The translations under genes were made by a program, and so were the position numbers. Under the pieces are notes generated by a model. It had not been told where the DNA came from, ran no database searches, and saw only the letters and a list, made by a program, of their open reading frames with translations. From assembly GCA_022788085.1 (NCBI GenBank), contig JALEWA010000004.1:1-64000 (forward strand): a stretch of 64,000 bases of DNA, written 5' to 3'. Shown here piece after piece: positions 38,588-47,913 of the stretch. This DNA is from Lachnospiraceae bacterium. GTDB lineage: Bacteria > Bacillota > Clostridia > Lachnospirales > Lachnospiraceae. Numbering within the stretch: the stretch's first letter is position 1; every line of letters starts with the position of its first letter.

Positions 38588-40927
38588 CTAATGTACTTCT
38601 TCTCCATATTTTACGCCATTTGAACCGGTTGCCAGATAGAACCTTCCAAAAACACGACAATCACCGTCAATGCTGTTTATATCCCCAAACATTTGTCTGT
38701 CCGTATTGATTCGTTCAAAACTCTTCCCTTCATCAAGCGTGCGGTAAAAGCCATATACACCATCCATAACTGCATTGCAGTAAATGGCTTTCTTATCCTT
38801 ATAATAATCACCGTTTGGCGAACCAAGTCCAAGCCCCACGCGGAATACTACATCTCCATCCTTTGACAGCTTCTTAAGACTGACTCCGTCTGTTTCTTCG
38901 TTATATTTAAGTTTCCAAAGACCACCTTCGCCAACTACCAGATAAAAGACTCCCTTTTTCCCCGTTTCACCACGAACCTCTGTCTTGTTCGCGCAATCAA
39001 TCAGTCCGAAATTCACCTTTGGAAATTCCTCCGGTAATGTATATTCATGATAGCTGTAGCCTCCATCCTTGCTGATATAGAAATCAGAATGTTCCCCGAA
39101 GCCATAAAATAAACGACTGTCCACTCTGTCAGCATAGACCTTGAGCTTTCCTGTAAGCTTTAGCTCACCGGAAGCCTCATACACCTTACAGCATTGGAAC
39201 TTCCTTCCACCATCATTGCTCATAATCAGCCTTGTAACAGGCAGTTCGATTCCATCTGCTACTGACCATACGATATTCCTGCCATCCGGTGACATTGCTA
39301 CCCAGCCGGAATTGACATTTGGACACTCAATAAAGTGCAATGCTTCATCTAAATCCTTTGTTAAGCCAAATGGCATCGGCAATCGTTCAAAGGTTCTGCC
39401 CTGGTCTTTAGAAAGAATGAGTCCACCCTTTGTCTTACCTGTCCAATTGCCGCGTGGCGTTACAATCAACCATTCAGGATGCTCATCGGAAAAATCTGCA
39501 TTGATACAGGTAATATAGCGATTTCCCTCCTTGTCTGCAAAGGAATTATCACAGGGTTTGTCAAGCTCTGCAAAGGCAAAGCCACCCAGATCACCAAGAA
39601 CATCAATGACCTGTATCTCGCCCTTTGGCATGCTGTAGACATTTAAATGGACTGTTTCTTCCAAACCGTCATTCCAATCGGTGAAGAAGCAATCCTTGTC
39701 CTTTAGGTTTCTTGTACGAAATACTCCTGTTCCTGTGTTGAACCATGCTTCATTATCATCAAATGGATTGATTTTTATATCACTGAGCCAATGAATCAGA
39801 GAGTGTCCTCCATTACATTCCGGTCGCATATATGGCGCGCGAAAACGAATCTCTCCATCTTCCAGATCATATAAAATCTGCTGCCAGCTTGCGCCATAGT
39901 CTTTTGAAAGAAAAACGCTGTCTCCATCGTCCTTGACAATGGTAGAAGTAACCAGTAATCCCGGGGTCTGTTCTGAAACAGAGATTCCCGAAAATCCATA
40001 TTCCAATACCTCGCCCTTGGAAATTGCTTCCTGACCAATGCCCGTTACAGGTTTTGCACTTGCCGGCGTAATCTCACAGAATACACTGATTTTACCATCT
40101 GCATCAAATTCATAACGGGCAATCCTACCGTCAATCGTATCACCGGAATCACAGCTATAACCATTTTCTATCACATAAGAGCGTTTACCGGTAGAAGCAA
40201 AGGTTATGTAAAGATAGCATTCATCCATGCACCAGTGTTGCGCTACCAGTCCATCGAAGCGACAGCCCTCTATTTTTCTACTCTCAGGCTGTGTCAGCTT
40301 TTCAAAACTTTCACCATTATCATAGGAAACATAAAGACTGTGACCACGCATGTTGTTTTTCTCATCCTTTGTCGTAACACCTGCGGTTCCGACAAGCAAT
40401 GCATTCCTTACCTGCGATACAAAGGTAAGATAATCTTCCGGCAGTGCAGTCAGCTTTCTCCAATCCTTTCCGACATTTCGGCTAATCCAGAGTCCCTCCT
40501 TCTGACTGGCAAAATATAAGGTATCTGCATCATCCTTATCTACAAGAAGCCGCTCTCCTGTTCCACGCCCATTCAGATTTCCATGTATCATGACTGGTAT
40601 TCTTTCATAACGAAAGCTTTCTCCATAGTCCTCTGAAATAGCAAGCACACCCGACTTTTCAGCATTAACACCACAGGCAATGTAAAGCATTTCAGGTTTA
40701 TCATCATCCAAAGCAAAAGATATCGGAAAGCTCTCACTCAAATCCTCCATCGTTACATGTGGAATGAGGCTAATCCATCTTTGCTTCTCTGCATCAAACC
40801 GATAGGTACCGCCAATATCCGTTCTCGCATAAAGAAGATTCTTTTTCTTCTTATGATAGAGTAATCCCGTTACGTATCCACCACCGGGAATCGGGAGATT
40901 CCTGTATTCATATGCTATCTGTTTCAT
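38588..40927 (-). CDS. GH74-like / BNR-repeat beta-propeller protein, no obvious signal peptide
   Basis: 'PGGGYVTGLLYHKKKKNLLYARTDIGGTYRFD', 'GRGTGERLLVDKDDADTLYFASQKEGLWISRNVGKDW'. AAGGAGG before ATG at 40927. Confidence 0.8.
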   Translation of the reverse strand: MKQIAYEYRNLPIPGGGYVTGLLYHKKKKNLLYARTDIGGTYRFDAEKQRWISLIPHVTMEDLSESFPISFALDDDKPEMLYIACGVNAEKSGVLAISEDYGESFRYERIPVMIHGNLNGRGTGERLLVDKDDADTLYFASQKEGLWISRNVGKDWRKLTALPEDYLTFVSQVRNALLVGTAGVTTKDEKNNMRGHSLYVSYDNGESFEKLTQPESRKIEGCRFDGLVAQHWCMDECYLYITFASTGKRSYVIENGYSCDSGDTIDGRIARYEFDADGKISVFCEITPASAKPVTGIGQEAISKGEVLEYGFSGISVSEQTPGLLVTSTIVKDDGDSVFLSKDYGASWQQILYDLEDGEIRFRAPYMRPECNGGHSLIHWLSDIKINPFDDNEAWFNTGTGVFRTRNLKDKDCFFTDWNDGLEETVHLNVYSMPKGEIQVIDVLGDLGGFAFAELDKPCDNSFADKEGNRYITCINADFSDEHPEWLIVTPRGNWTGKTKGGLILSKDQGRTFERLPMPFGLTKDLDEALHFIECPNVNSGWVAMSPDGRNIVWSVADGIELPVTRLIMSNDGGRKFQCCKVYEASGELKLTGKLKVYADRVDSRLFYGFGEHSDFYISKDGGYSYHEYTLPEEFPKVNFGLIDCANKTEVRGETGKKGVFYLVVGEGGLWKLKYNEETDGVSLKKLSKDGDVVFRVGLGLGSPNGDYYKDKKAIYCNAVMDGVYGFYRTLDEGKSFERINTDRQMFGDINSIDGDCRVFGRFYLATGSNGVKYGEEVH

Positions 40928-41034
40928 GTACAATCCTCCTTGTTCCATGTAAGAGCAATTCTTTTCCATACTGTAGCATAAACACATCAAAATGAATACA
41001 TAAGTTATTAGAGAGAAAATTTGTAAAAATCAGA

Positions 41035-42641
41035 CTAAACCTGAGTCTTTTGCTCCTGCTCCACACTTGCTGAAAGCAATTCACATCCCTTCTTAGGCGG
41101 CAAATCATAATAGACACCCTCTTTATAGGGATACACTACCAGACTCAGTTCACGTGGATAGCCATATCGTTTTAAGGCAACTATCCATTCCTCACCATTC
41201 GAGAACCAATCTGTCAGAATCCTGTCTCCATCATAAAGCTCTGCCTTATCACCTGCATAATCCATATGCAGATATATCTCATGAAGCTTATCCTCTTCAT
41301 CCTTTTGCATAGAAAGACTAATATGATACACCTCGCAATGCTCATCTGCACCAAGGCTTCTGTCTTCTGCATGAACCTGATTTGTCACATCAATCATCTT
41401 TTGCTTTTCTTCCCCGCTATATTCCGTATAGGAGACTGACACATTTGTCAGCATATAAAGTATGCCATCCTGCTCAAAAAGCGGCTTTTTTGTGATGTAT
41501 AATCTGTCACCAAACTGATAAACATACTCTGCCTCCTCTTTTGAAAGAATCACTATATTGTCATAGGCTTCTCCTTCATAATCAAAATAGGGATTTCCAC
41601 CATTTTCATAAAAGAAATAGCGTTCTCCTATTTTCGTAAGCAAGGAGACATTCGTTCTTAACAATCTGCACTTTCCCATCTGCAGTCCAAAAGGAATCAC
41701 TGCACACTCACCGGAATCACAACAGATATGCTCCAGGATAAGAGGCTCCTTTCCTATTCCGTAAATCTCCACCTGCAAATCCTTGATTGGCTCCATCCTG
41801 CGTAAACGCTGATGATTATTTATAAACAGAAAGCCTTCCTGAGTTTCATGGCAGTATCTCACGCTGATACGGGGTGTCGTCATATCCTCTGCATTTTCAG
41901 GTTGTATATCCGGGAAGTACGCCTGTGCCTGTGCTAACGTCTCTGAGAATGCATGAATCATCAAATGTAATCTTTTTAGTCTATGATAGCTTTCATTCAA
42001 TTTACCGGACTCACGAATGCAAGTCTGAAAGTCATAGCTTTTCACAGGTAAATCATTAAAATATCCTGTTACTCTTGCTTCCTGCAGATTGCTGTATTTT
42101 CCATCAGGATTATATCCACCATGATACATATAATAACCTAACAGGTTTGCTCCTGCCCCAAGCATACAGACTGATTGTGCTTCTATATCTCTTGCAAAAG
42201 GATATGTTCTTCTATGCGCCGTTACCTGCAAACCTCCACCAAGCTCTGCTGTCAGATATGGATTTTTTGCTTTGGAAAAGGTTATTTCTTCTTCCTTTTC
42301 AATCTTGAGGTCTGCTCCAATATTCTCGTCCTCACGAAAAGGCATGAACAGAAAGTTCTCACATGCAGGCATTTCATCCACATGTCCTGCCCATGGCGCA
42401 TCTACATATCCACCAAGAACAGGAATGGTCTCACCATCAAGCACAATCGCTCCACCCCATCCGGTAGTCGTATAATAAGGCACTTCAAAGCCAAGCTCCA
42501 GTGCAAGTGATTTCAAAGCCTTCATATGTGCAATGCCTTCCGCTTTATCTGAAGGTCCACCAGCACGCATTTTCAGTAATACTTCCTTCCACTGATTGGC
42601 AGCTTTTCTAATACTGCTTTTTCCCCAATTGTAACCTTCAT
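41035..42641 (-). pseudogene. GH35-like beta-galactosidase lacking most of its N-terminal catalytic region; start codon out of frame with the rest
   Basis: ATG at 42641 with GGAGG gives 'MKVTIGEKAVLEKLP...' then a stop at 42573. The long frame carries 'NQWKEVLLKMRAGG' joined to 'PSDKAEGIAHMKALKSLALELGFEVPYYTTTGWGGAIV'. Confidence 0.7.
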
Positions 42642-42718
42642 TTCCGTTTCCTCCATTTGATTTTATGTTTATGAAGATCCCGCATTTGCGGCACGCTTCT
42701 GTGAAAAATATGATTACG

Positions 42719-42749
42719 AAAATGAACGGCATAACCAGCCGTTCATTTT
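42719..42749 (-). terminator. Terminator after the hybrid histidine kinase gene
   Basis: AAAATGAACGGC/GCCGTTCATTTT hairpin. Confidence 0.8.
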
Positions 42750-44910
42750 ATTCTTCTCTAACTCCAAGATACTTAATCAGAACCTGTCGCATTTCTTCAA
42801 TATCAATCGGTTTTGATAGAAAGTCATCAAAGCCTTCTGCCAGCATCTCTTCTCTTACCCCACTTACTGCATTTGCCGTAAGCAAAACGATGGGAAGTCT
42901 TTCAAAGATTCCACCCATATGGCGTATCGCATGTAATGTTTCCACACCATCCATTTCCGGCATCATATGATCCATGAATATCATATCATATGCTTTTCCT
43001 GCCTGTAATAATAATACGCAATTTCTTCCTGACTGAATGATATCTGCTTCGATACCAAGACAGTTCAGGATTCCCTGCGCGACCTCACAATTAAGCTCAT
43101 TATCATCCACAATCAGTACTCGTCCTTTGTTAATGACAACATCGTCCAACTTCCTTGTTTCCTTCTGCGCCTCTTCTTCTGTGCCAATTCCTTGCCAAAG
43201 GTCAATAATGAATTTAGTTCCTTTTCCATATTCACTTTCAAAGGTAATATTACCATCCATCATTTCCACAAAGCTTTTCACAATAGAGAGTCCAAGTCCG
43301 CTTCCTTCTATCTGGTAATTATGTTTTTTATCAAACTGTTCGAACTTGCCAAACACCTTGGAATAGTTTTTCTCTTCAATGCCAATTCCCGTATCTTCTA
43401 CTTCTATGTGAAGCATCACATGTTTCCGGGTTCTTTCCTTCAGCTTAATGTGCAGTGTTATACTGCCTTTCTCTGTATATTTTATACTGTTGTTCAGCAG
43501 ATTCGTCAAAACCTCCTGAAGCTTTACCTTATCCCCAAATAAACATCCCGGAATCTGATTATCAATGTCCATTCGCAAGACAAGACCGGCTTTTCCTGCC
43601 TGCGCTCCCATCATAGAGCGAAGTTCTTCCATCATGGTCTGGAAACGATAATTCACATTTACAAGCTCCATCTTGCCTGATTCAATCTTTGTAATATCAA
43701 GAATTTCATTGATCAGATGGAGAAGCGTATGTGACGCTGTTTTGATATTGTTAAGATATCCCCGAACCAGCTGTGTATCCTGATTTCTAAGTGCCAGCTC
43801 TGAGAATCCTACAATGGCATTCATCGGCGTTCTTATTTCATGTGACATATGTGCAAGAAAATTTGTCTTTGCCCGATTTGCCTCTTCTGAAGCTTCCTTA
43901 AGCCGAATCATTTCATTTGTATACTGATTAATAAAGGTCATATCAAAGATCCATGCAAGATAACCCTGTATTTCATTTCTTTCCCCGTCTCCTTTGACAT
44001 CAGAAATGCGGATCTCATAGTGGCGCCCATCCTGTTCAAATACATTTTCCTTTGTCATAAAGATACGCTCAATTGCCTTTTGCGGTCTTTCACTTTCCAA
44101 TTCCGGCAGCAGGCTCTTTGCAACCGGATTACTATATATGACCTCTCTTTTCTTGCTGTCGACTACAATCAGACCATCCTTTGTATCCTCGAGGACTCGT
44201 TCCCGTGCAAGCTGCATAGTATCCAGCAGACCATACATTTTTACATCTACCAGAATCAAAACTTCTGCACAGGCAATAACAAAAGTAGTAGGGTCAAAAT
44301 TCTGTAATAAGTTACTGAATATAAATATTACTGACATAATCATGGGGGCAAGAGCCGCCCAAATCAGAAGCTGAAGGCGAAGTCTTACTTTCTTTAATGT
44401 CTTCGGTGTCCTATGTAATTCATAAATTACAATGCTCCCATAGAAAATCACACAAAACAGAAATTCTATCATCCAGACATAATACAGAATGCCTTTCCCT
44501 AAAATAAGTACGATTCTGCCATTTTCCAATACTTTATGCCCGATCGAACTATAAAACAATGAATTTCTGCTACAAGTCATAACCGAACCAATAATAAAGA
44601 CATTTAATATGGAAAAGATATTGATTAAGTTCTTTGATATCTTAATTCTACTAAATCCCGCTATAAAAAGCAGAATATATATCATGATAAAGCATTTTCC
44701 GACATAACCAACCTTTACAGCCGTTATTGCCCCATCCTCACTATGGGCATAGAATTCCAATGCATTTGCTACTGTAGAAAGAAATCCACAAATATAGGCC
44801 ATCATGAGGTTTTTCTGGTTCGTGGAAGCTTCCTCTTGTATAACAACAATACAGCAGATAAAACATATTGCCATTCCAAGCAAATCTATCAAACCAAATA
44901 TGTTTTCCAA
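42748..44910 (-). CDS. Hybrid sensor histidine kinase: multi-TM sensor, PAS-like, HisKA, HATPase, REC
   Basis: 'FLAHMSHEIRTPMNAIVGFSELA', 'VEDTGIGIEEKN', 'GSGLGLSIVKSFVEMM', 'VLIVDDNELN', 'FMDHMMPEMDGVET'. Confidence 0.93.
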   Translation of the reverse strand: MENIFGLIDLLGMAICFICCIVVIQEEASTNQKNLMMAYICGFLSTVANALEFYAHSEDGAITAVKVGYVGKCFIMIYILLFIAGFSRIKISKNLINIFSILNVFIIGSVMTCSRNSLFYSSIGHKVLENGRIVLILGKGILYYVWMIEFLFCVIFYGSIVIYELHRTPKTLKKVRLRLQLLIWAALAPMIMSVIFIFSNLLQNFDPTTFVIACAEVLILVDVKMYGLLDTMQLARERVLEDTKDGLIVVDSKKREVIYSNPVAKSLLPELESERPQKAIERIFMTKENVFEQDGRHYEIRISDVKGDGERNEIQGYLAWIFDMTFINQYTNEMIRLKEASEEANRAKTNFLAHMSHEIRTPMNAIVGFSELALRNQDTQLVRGYLNNIKTASHTLLHLINEILDITKIESGKMELVNVNYRFQTMMEELRSMMGAQAGKAGLVLRMDIDNQIPGCLFGDKVKLQEVLTNLLNNSIKYTEKGSITLHIKLKERTRKHVMLHIEVEDTGIGIEEKNYSKVFGKFEQFDKKHNYQIEGSGLGLSIVKSFVEMMDGNITFESEYGKGTKFIIDLWQGIGTEEEAQKETRKLDDVVINKGRVLIVDDNELNCEVAQGILNCLGIEADIIQSGRNCVLLLQAGKAYDMIFMDHMMPEMDGVETLHAIRHMGGIFERLPIVLLTANAVSGVREEMLAEGFDDFLSKPIDIEEMRQVLIKYLGVREE

Positions 44911-44958
44911 TGTTTAACCTTACCTTTCTGTGATCCTTGTCATAAAGAATCATACAAA

Positions 44959-44991
44959 AAAATAGTACAAAACTGTGTTTTGTACTATTTT
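44959..44991 (-). terminator. Terminator after the DUF4422 gene
   Basis: AAAATAGTACAAAAC-TGT-GTTTTGTACTATTTT; T-run follows on the minus strand. Confidence 0.8.
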
Positions 44992-45029
44992 ATCACAATT
45001 TTATAGTATTTTGTATAGGAATTCCAAAA

Positions 45030-46148
45030 CTATTCTGTACAAATATCCAAAAGAGTAGCAGCCTGAGTACTTTCTTCCTCATTTGTCGCATAGATTCGTA
45101 TTGCTGCAAGCAGTGCAATATCACTTACTCTTTCCTGCTTCAGCCACACCTTGTCCTGAGCTATGCTCTGAATATCTCCACGAATCACCTTTTGCACAAT
45201 TCCATTCAACTGTCTGAAAAAGCTTATAATCTCCTGATACTCCTTACGTATATCCAGAAAACACACTCCATTCTTTTCAAGCTCAAGACTTGCTGTGGAC
45301 ACTGCCTGTAAGCAAAGCTTGCACTCTCCTGTAATATCGGAAGCTTCCATTAATACATCCGGTCTTATTTTCAGGCAACGTGCAAAGTATTCCTTTGCTC
45401 CTGAAACATCTTTTGCAGCAAAATACTCTGCCATTTTATCCTTAATCTCTCTTGTTTCCATCTTCTCACCAATGATGGCTACACGACATTCATACGCCTT
45501 CAGCTTACGTACAGTTACCCATACATAAAGCAGGAACTCCGAAATAAAACCAAACACCCTCTTGTGATAGTCATCCTCAAAGGTCAGGTCAATTCTCTTC
45601 TGCAGTTCAAAAAAAATGGAGAACAGCCATTGTACATACTCATCAAATAAAGCCTTCTTTGCTACCATGATATTTCCAAAATAAGTCTTATTCTTATGCA
45701 CTAAATCGATAAAGGTATCATAATATTCCGGATATTTTTCAAGAATGATTCTTCCTGTCTCATCCAATGTCTCTACTCTGTGGTGAGCGCCAAAGCCATA
45801 ATGATATGAATTCGGCAGTTCGAGCTGCTTTGTTGTAATAATATCATATCGGCTAAGAATTTCCTCATACTGCCTTTCCGAAAAGACAAAGCCTTCTTCA
45901 CTTGTCAGGTATCTTCGGTAATGGCAGATTCCTACATAATCTGCATCATGGTAATTCTTCCAAACCCAATACACGCCTGACAATTCTGCATAATAGCAGT
46001 TCAAGTCAGAAATGTTATCTCCCGTATCATCACCTAAATACCCGAAATCTTCCTTTGCCTGCTTATGTCCCACATGAAGCGGTACATACATTGGATTTGC
46101 CGGCACGTCAAACCTCTTGTGTGTCATTGCAAAAATCTTTACCGACAT
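45030..46148 (-). CDS. DUF4422 (glycosyltransferase-like) protein with C-terminal extension
   Basis: 'YLGDDTGDNISDLNCYYAELSGVYWVWKNYHDADYVGICHYRRYL'. AAGGGGG before ATG at 46148. Confidence 0.85.
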   Translation of the reverse strand: MSVKIFAMTHKRFDVPANPMYVPLHVGHKQAKEDFGYLGDDTGDNISDLNCYYAELSGVYWVWKNYHDADYVGICHYRRYLTSEEGFVFSERQYEEILSRYDIITTKQLELPNSYHYGFGAHHRVETLDETGRIILEKYPEYYDTFIDLVHKNKTYFGNIMVAKKALFDEYVQWLFSIFFELQKRIDLTFEDDYHKRVFGFISEFLLYVWVTVRKLKAYECRVAIIGEKMETREIKDKMAEYFAAKDVSGAKEYFARCLKIRPDVLMEASDITGECKLCLQAVSTASLELEKNGVCFLDIRKEYQEIISFFRQLNGIVQKVIRGDIQSIAQDKVWLKQERVSDIALLAAIRIYATNEEESTQAATLLDICTE

Positions 46149-46170
46149 GACTTGTTCCCCCTTAATTGTA

Positions 46171-47913
46171 CTATTTGCTTCTTGGCATCTCCCATGCCTG
46201 ATGGTCTGTATGCAGCAGCATATGTGCTTTATGGGATAACGGTTTCTCAAGGAATTCTTCATAAAGCTTTAAAACAGCGGCATTCTCATGTGAGAATCGA
46301 AGCTCTGCGTTCTCATCCAGTTTACGCAGATTCTTACTTCTAGTTGTAGCAAGCTCACAGCCGTCCTTGATTGGTTGTCCACCACCACCTACACAGCCTC
46401 CGGGACATGCCATGACCTCTACAAAGTCATAATGAACCTCGCCTGACTCTAATGCCTCAATCAGCTCTCTTGTATTTCCAAGTCCATTTACAACAGCCGT
46501 CTTAATTACAATATCACCTATATGGAATTCTGCTTCCTTCCATTTTCTCTGTTCTCTGGTACTTCTTACTTCCTGGAATGCATTTACATCCGGATTTGTA
46601 CCTGTAATCAAATAATAAGCTGAACGTAGTGCCGCTTCCATAACACCACCTGCTGTACCGAAAATGACACCGGCTCCTGTTCCATCTGCCATCGGATCAT
46701 CACATGGCTTATCCTGAAGCGTCTTAGGATCGATATGCGCCATACGAATCATACGATTCAATTCTCTTGTTGTTAATACAACATCTACATCATGTCCTGC
46801 ATACTCCTCGTAGAAAAGCTCCATGTTTCTTTCGCCCTTCTTGGCAACACAAGGCATAATCGATACTGTAACCATATCCTCCGGTGCTACTCCGATCTTC
46901 TTAGCAAAATAAGTCTTCATGACTGCACCAAACATCTGCTGTGGTGATTTTGCACTGGAAAGCCTTGATACCAGATGCTGATATTGTGATTTCACATAGC
47001 GAATCCACCCGGGACAGCAAGAGGTAAACATTGGCATCTGCTTCGTATCGCCCTTCTTAAAGCGTTCCACGAATTCATTGCCTTCCTCCATGATCGTAAG
47101 ATCGGCTGAAAATACCGTATCAAACACATAGTCAAAGCCCATTCTCTTGAGTGCATCGACTATCTTACCCATTGTCGCTTCCTCACGGTTCAAACCAAAG
47201 GTTTCTCCCCATGCTGCACGCACTGCCGGTGCTACCTGAACAACCGTGACCTTTTTCTTATTCTCGATTGCCCACCATGCCTTTTCCGTATCATCACGCT
47301 CACGTAATGCACCAACCGGACAGTGTGTAATACATTGACCACATAAGGTACAGTCAGATTCTTCAATTGTTCTGTTTCCTGTTACATAGACACCTGTTCT
47401 GGAACCGGTTCCCTCTACATCCCATACCTTAACACCTTGTATTTTATCACAAACCTGGATACAACGCATGCATTTAATACATTTATCTGCATCGCGAATC
47501 AATGGGAAGTTCTTATTCCATGGCAATGGATGAAGCTCCTTCTCATAAGGCACATCCAGAATATTTAAATCTCTGGTAATGGTCTGCAAAGAGCAGTTTC
47601 TGTTTCTTGCACAGGTTACGCAGTTACTGTTATGCTGGGACAGTATCATCTCTACCGTTTTTTTACGGTTTCTGCGAACCTTGGGACTGTTAGTATAGAT
47701 TACCATTCCTTCTTCTACCTGATTATTACAGGAAGTTACCAGCTTCTCCTTACCTTCTATCTCTACAACACAGACACGGCATGCCCCAATTTCATTAATA
47801 TCCTTTAAGAAGCAGAGCTTTGGAATAGGAATTCCTGCAAGATTAGCTGCATCCATAATGGTACTTCCTTCCGGAACCTCTATTTGTCTTTGGTCAATTG
47901 TAAGTCTTACCAT
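46171..47913 (-). CDS. [FeFe]-hydrogenase catalytic subunit (HndD/HydA type)
   Basis: N-terminal 2Fe-2S and 4Fe-4S motifs; H-cluster motifs 'MFTSCCPGWIRYVKSQ', 'SIMPCVAKKGE', 'VMACPGGCVGGGGQP'. Confidence 0.95.
   Translation of the reverse strand: MVRLTIDQRQIEVPEGSTIMDAANLAGIPIPKLCFLKDINEIGACRVCVVEIEGKEKLVTSCNNQVEEGMVIYTNSPKVRRNRKKTVEMILSQHNSNCVTCARNRNCSLQTITRDLNILDVPYEKELHPLPWNKNFPLIRDADKCIKCMRCIQVCDKIQGVKVWDVEGTGSRTGVYVTGNRTIEESDCTLCGQCITHCPVGALRERDDTEKAWWAIENKKKVTVVQVAPAVRAAWGETFGLNREEATMGKIVDALKRMGFDYVFDTVFSADLTIMEEGNEFVERFKKGDTKQMPMFTSCCPGWIRYVKSQYQHLVSRLSSAKSPQQMFGAVMKTYFAKKIGVAPEDMVTVSIMPCVAKKGERNMELFYEEYAGHDVDVVLTTRELNRMIRMAHIDPKTLQDKPCDDPMADGTGAGVIFGTAGGVMEAALRSAYYLITGTNPDVNAFQEVRSTREQRKWKEAEFHIGDIVIKTAVVNGLGNTRELIEALESGEVHYDFVEVMACPGGCVGGGGQPIKDGCELATTRSKNLRKLDENAELRFSHENAAVLKLYEEFLEKPLSHKAHMLLHTDHQAWEMPRSK

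Noticed and set aside
42642-42732. ORF-track N-terminus of the GH35 ORF ('MPFIFVIIFFTEACRKCGIF...')
   Set aside because: Overlaps the histidine-kinase terminator hairpin; the plausible start with RBS is at 42641 in another frame.
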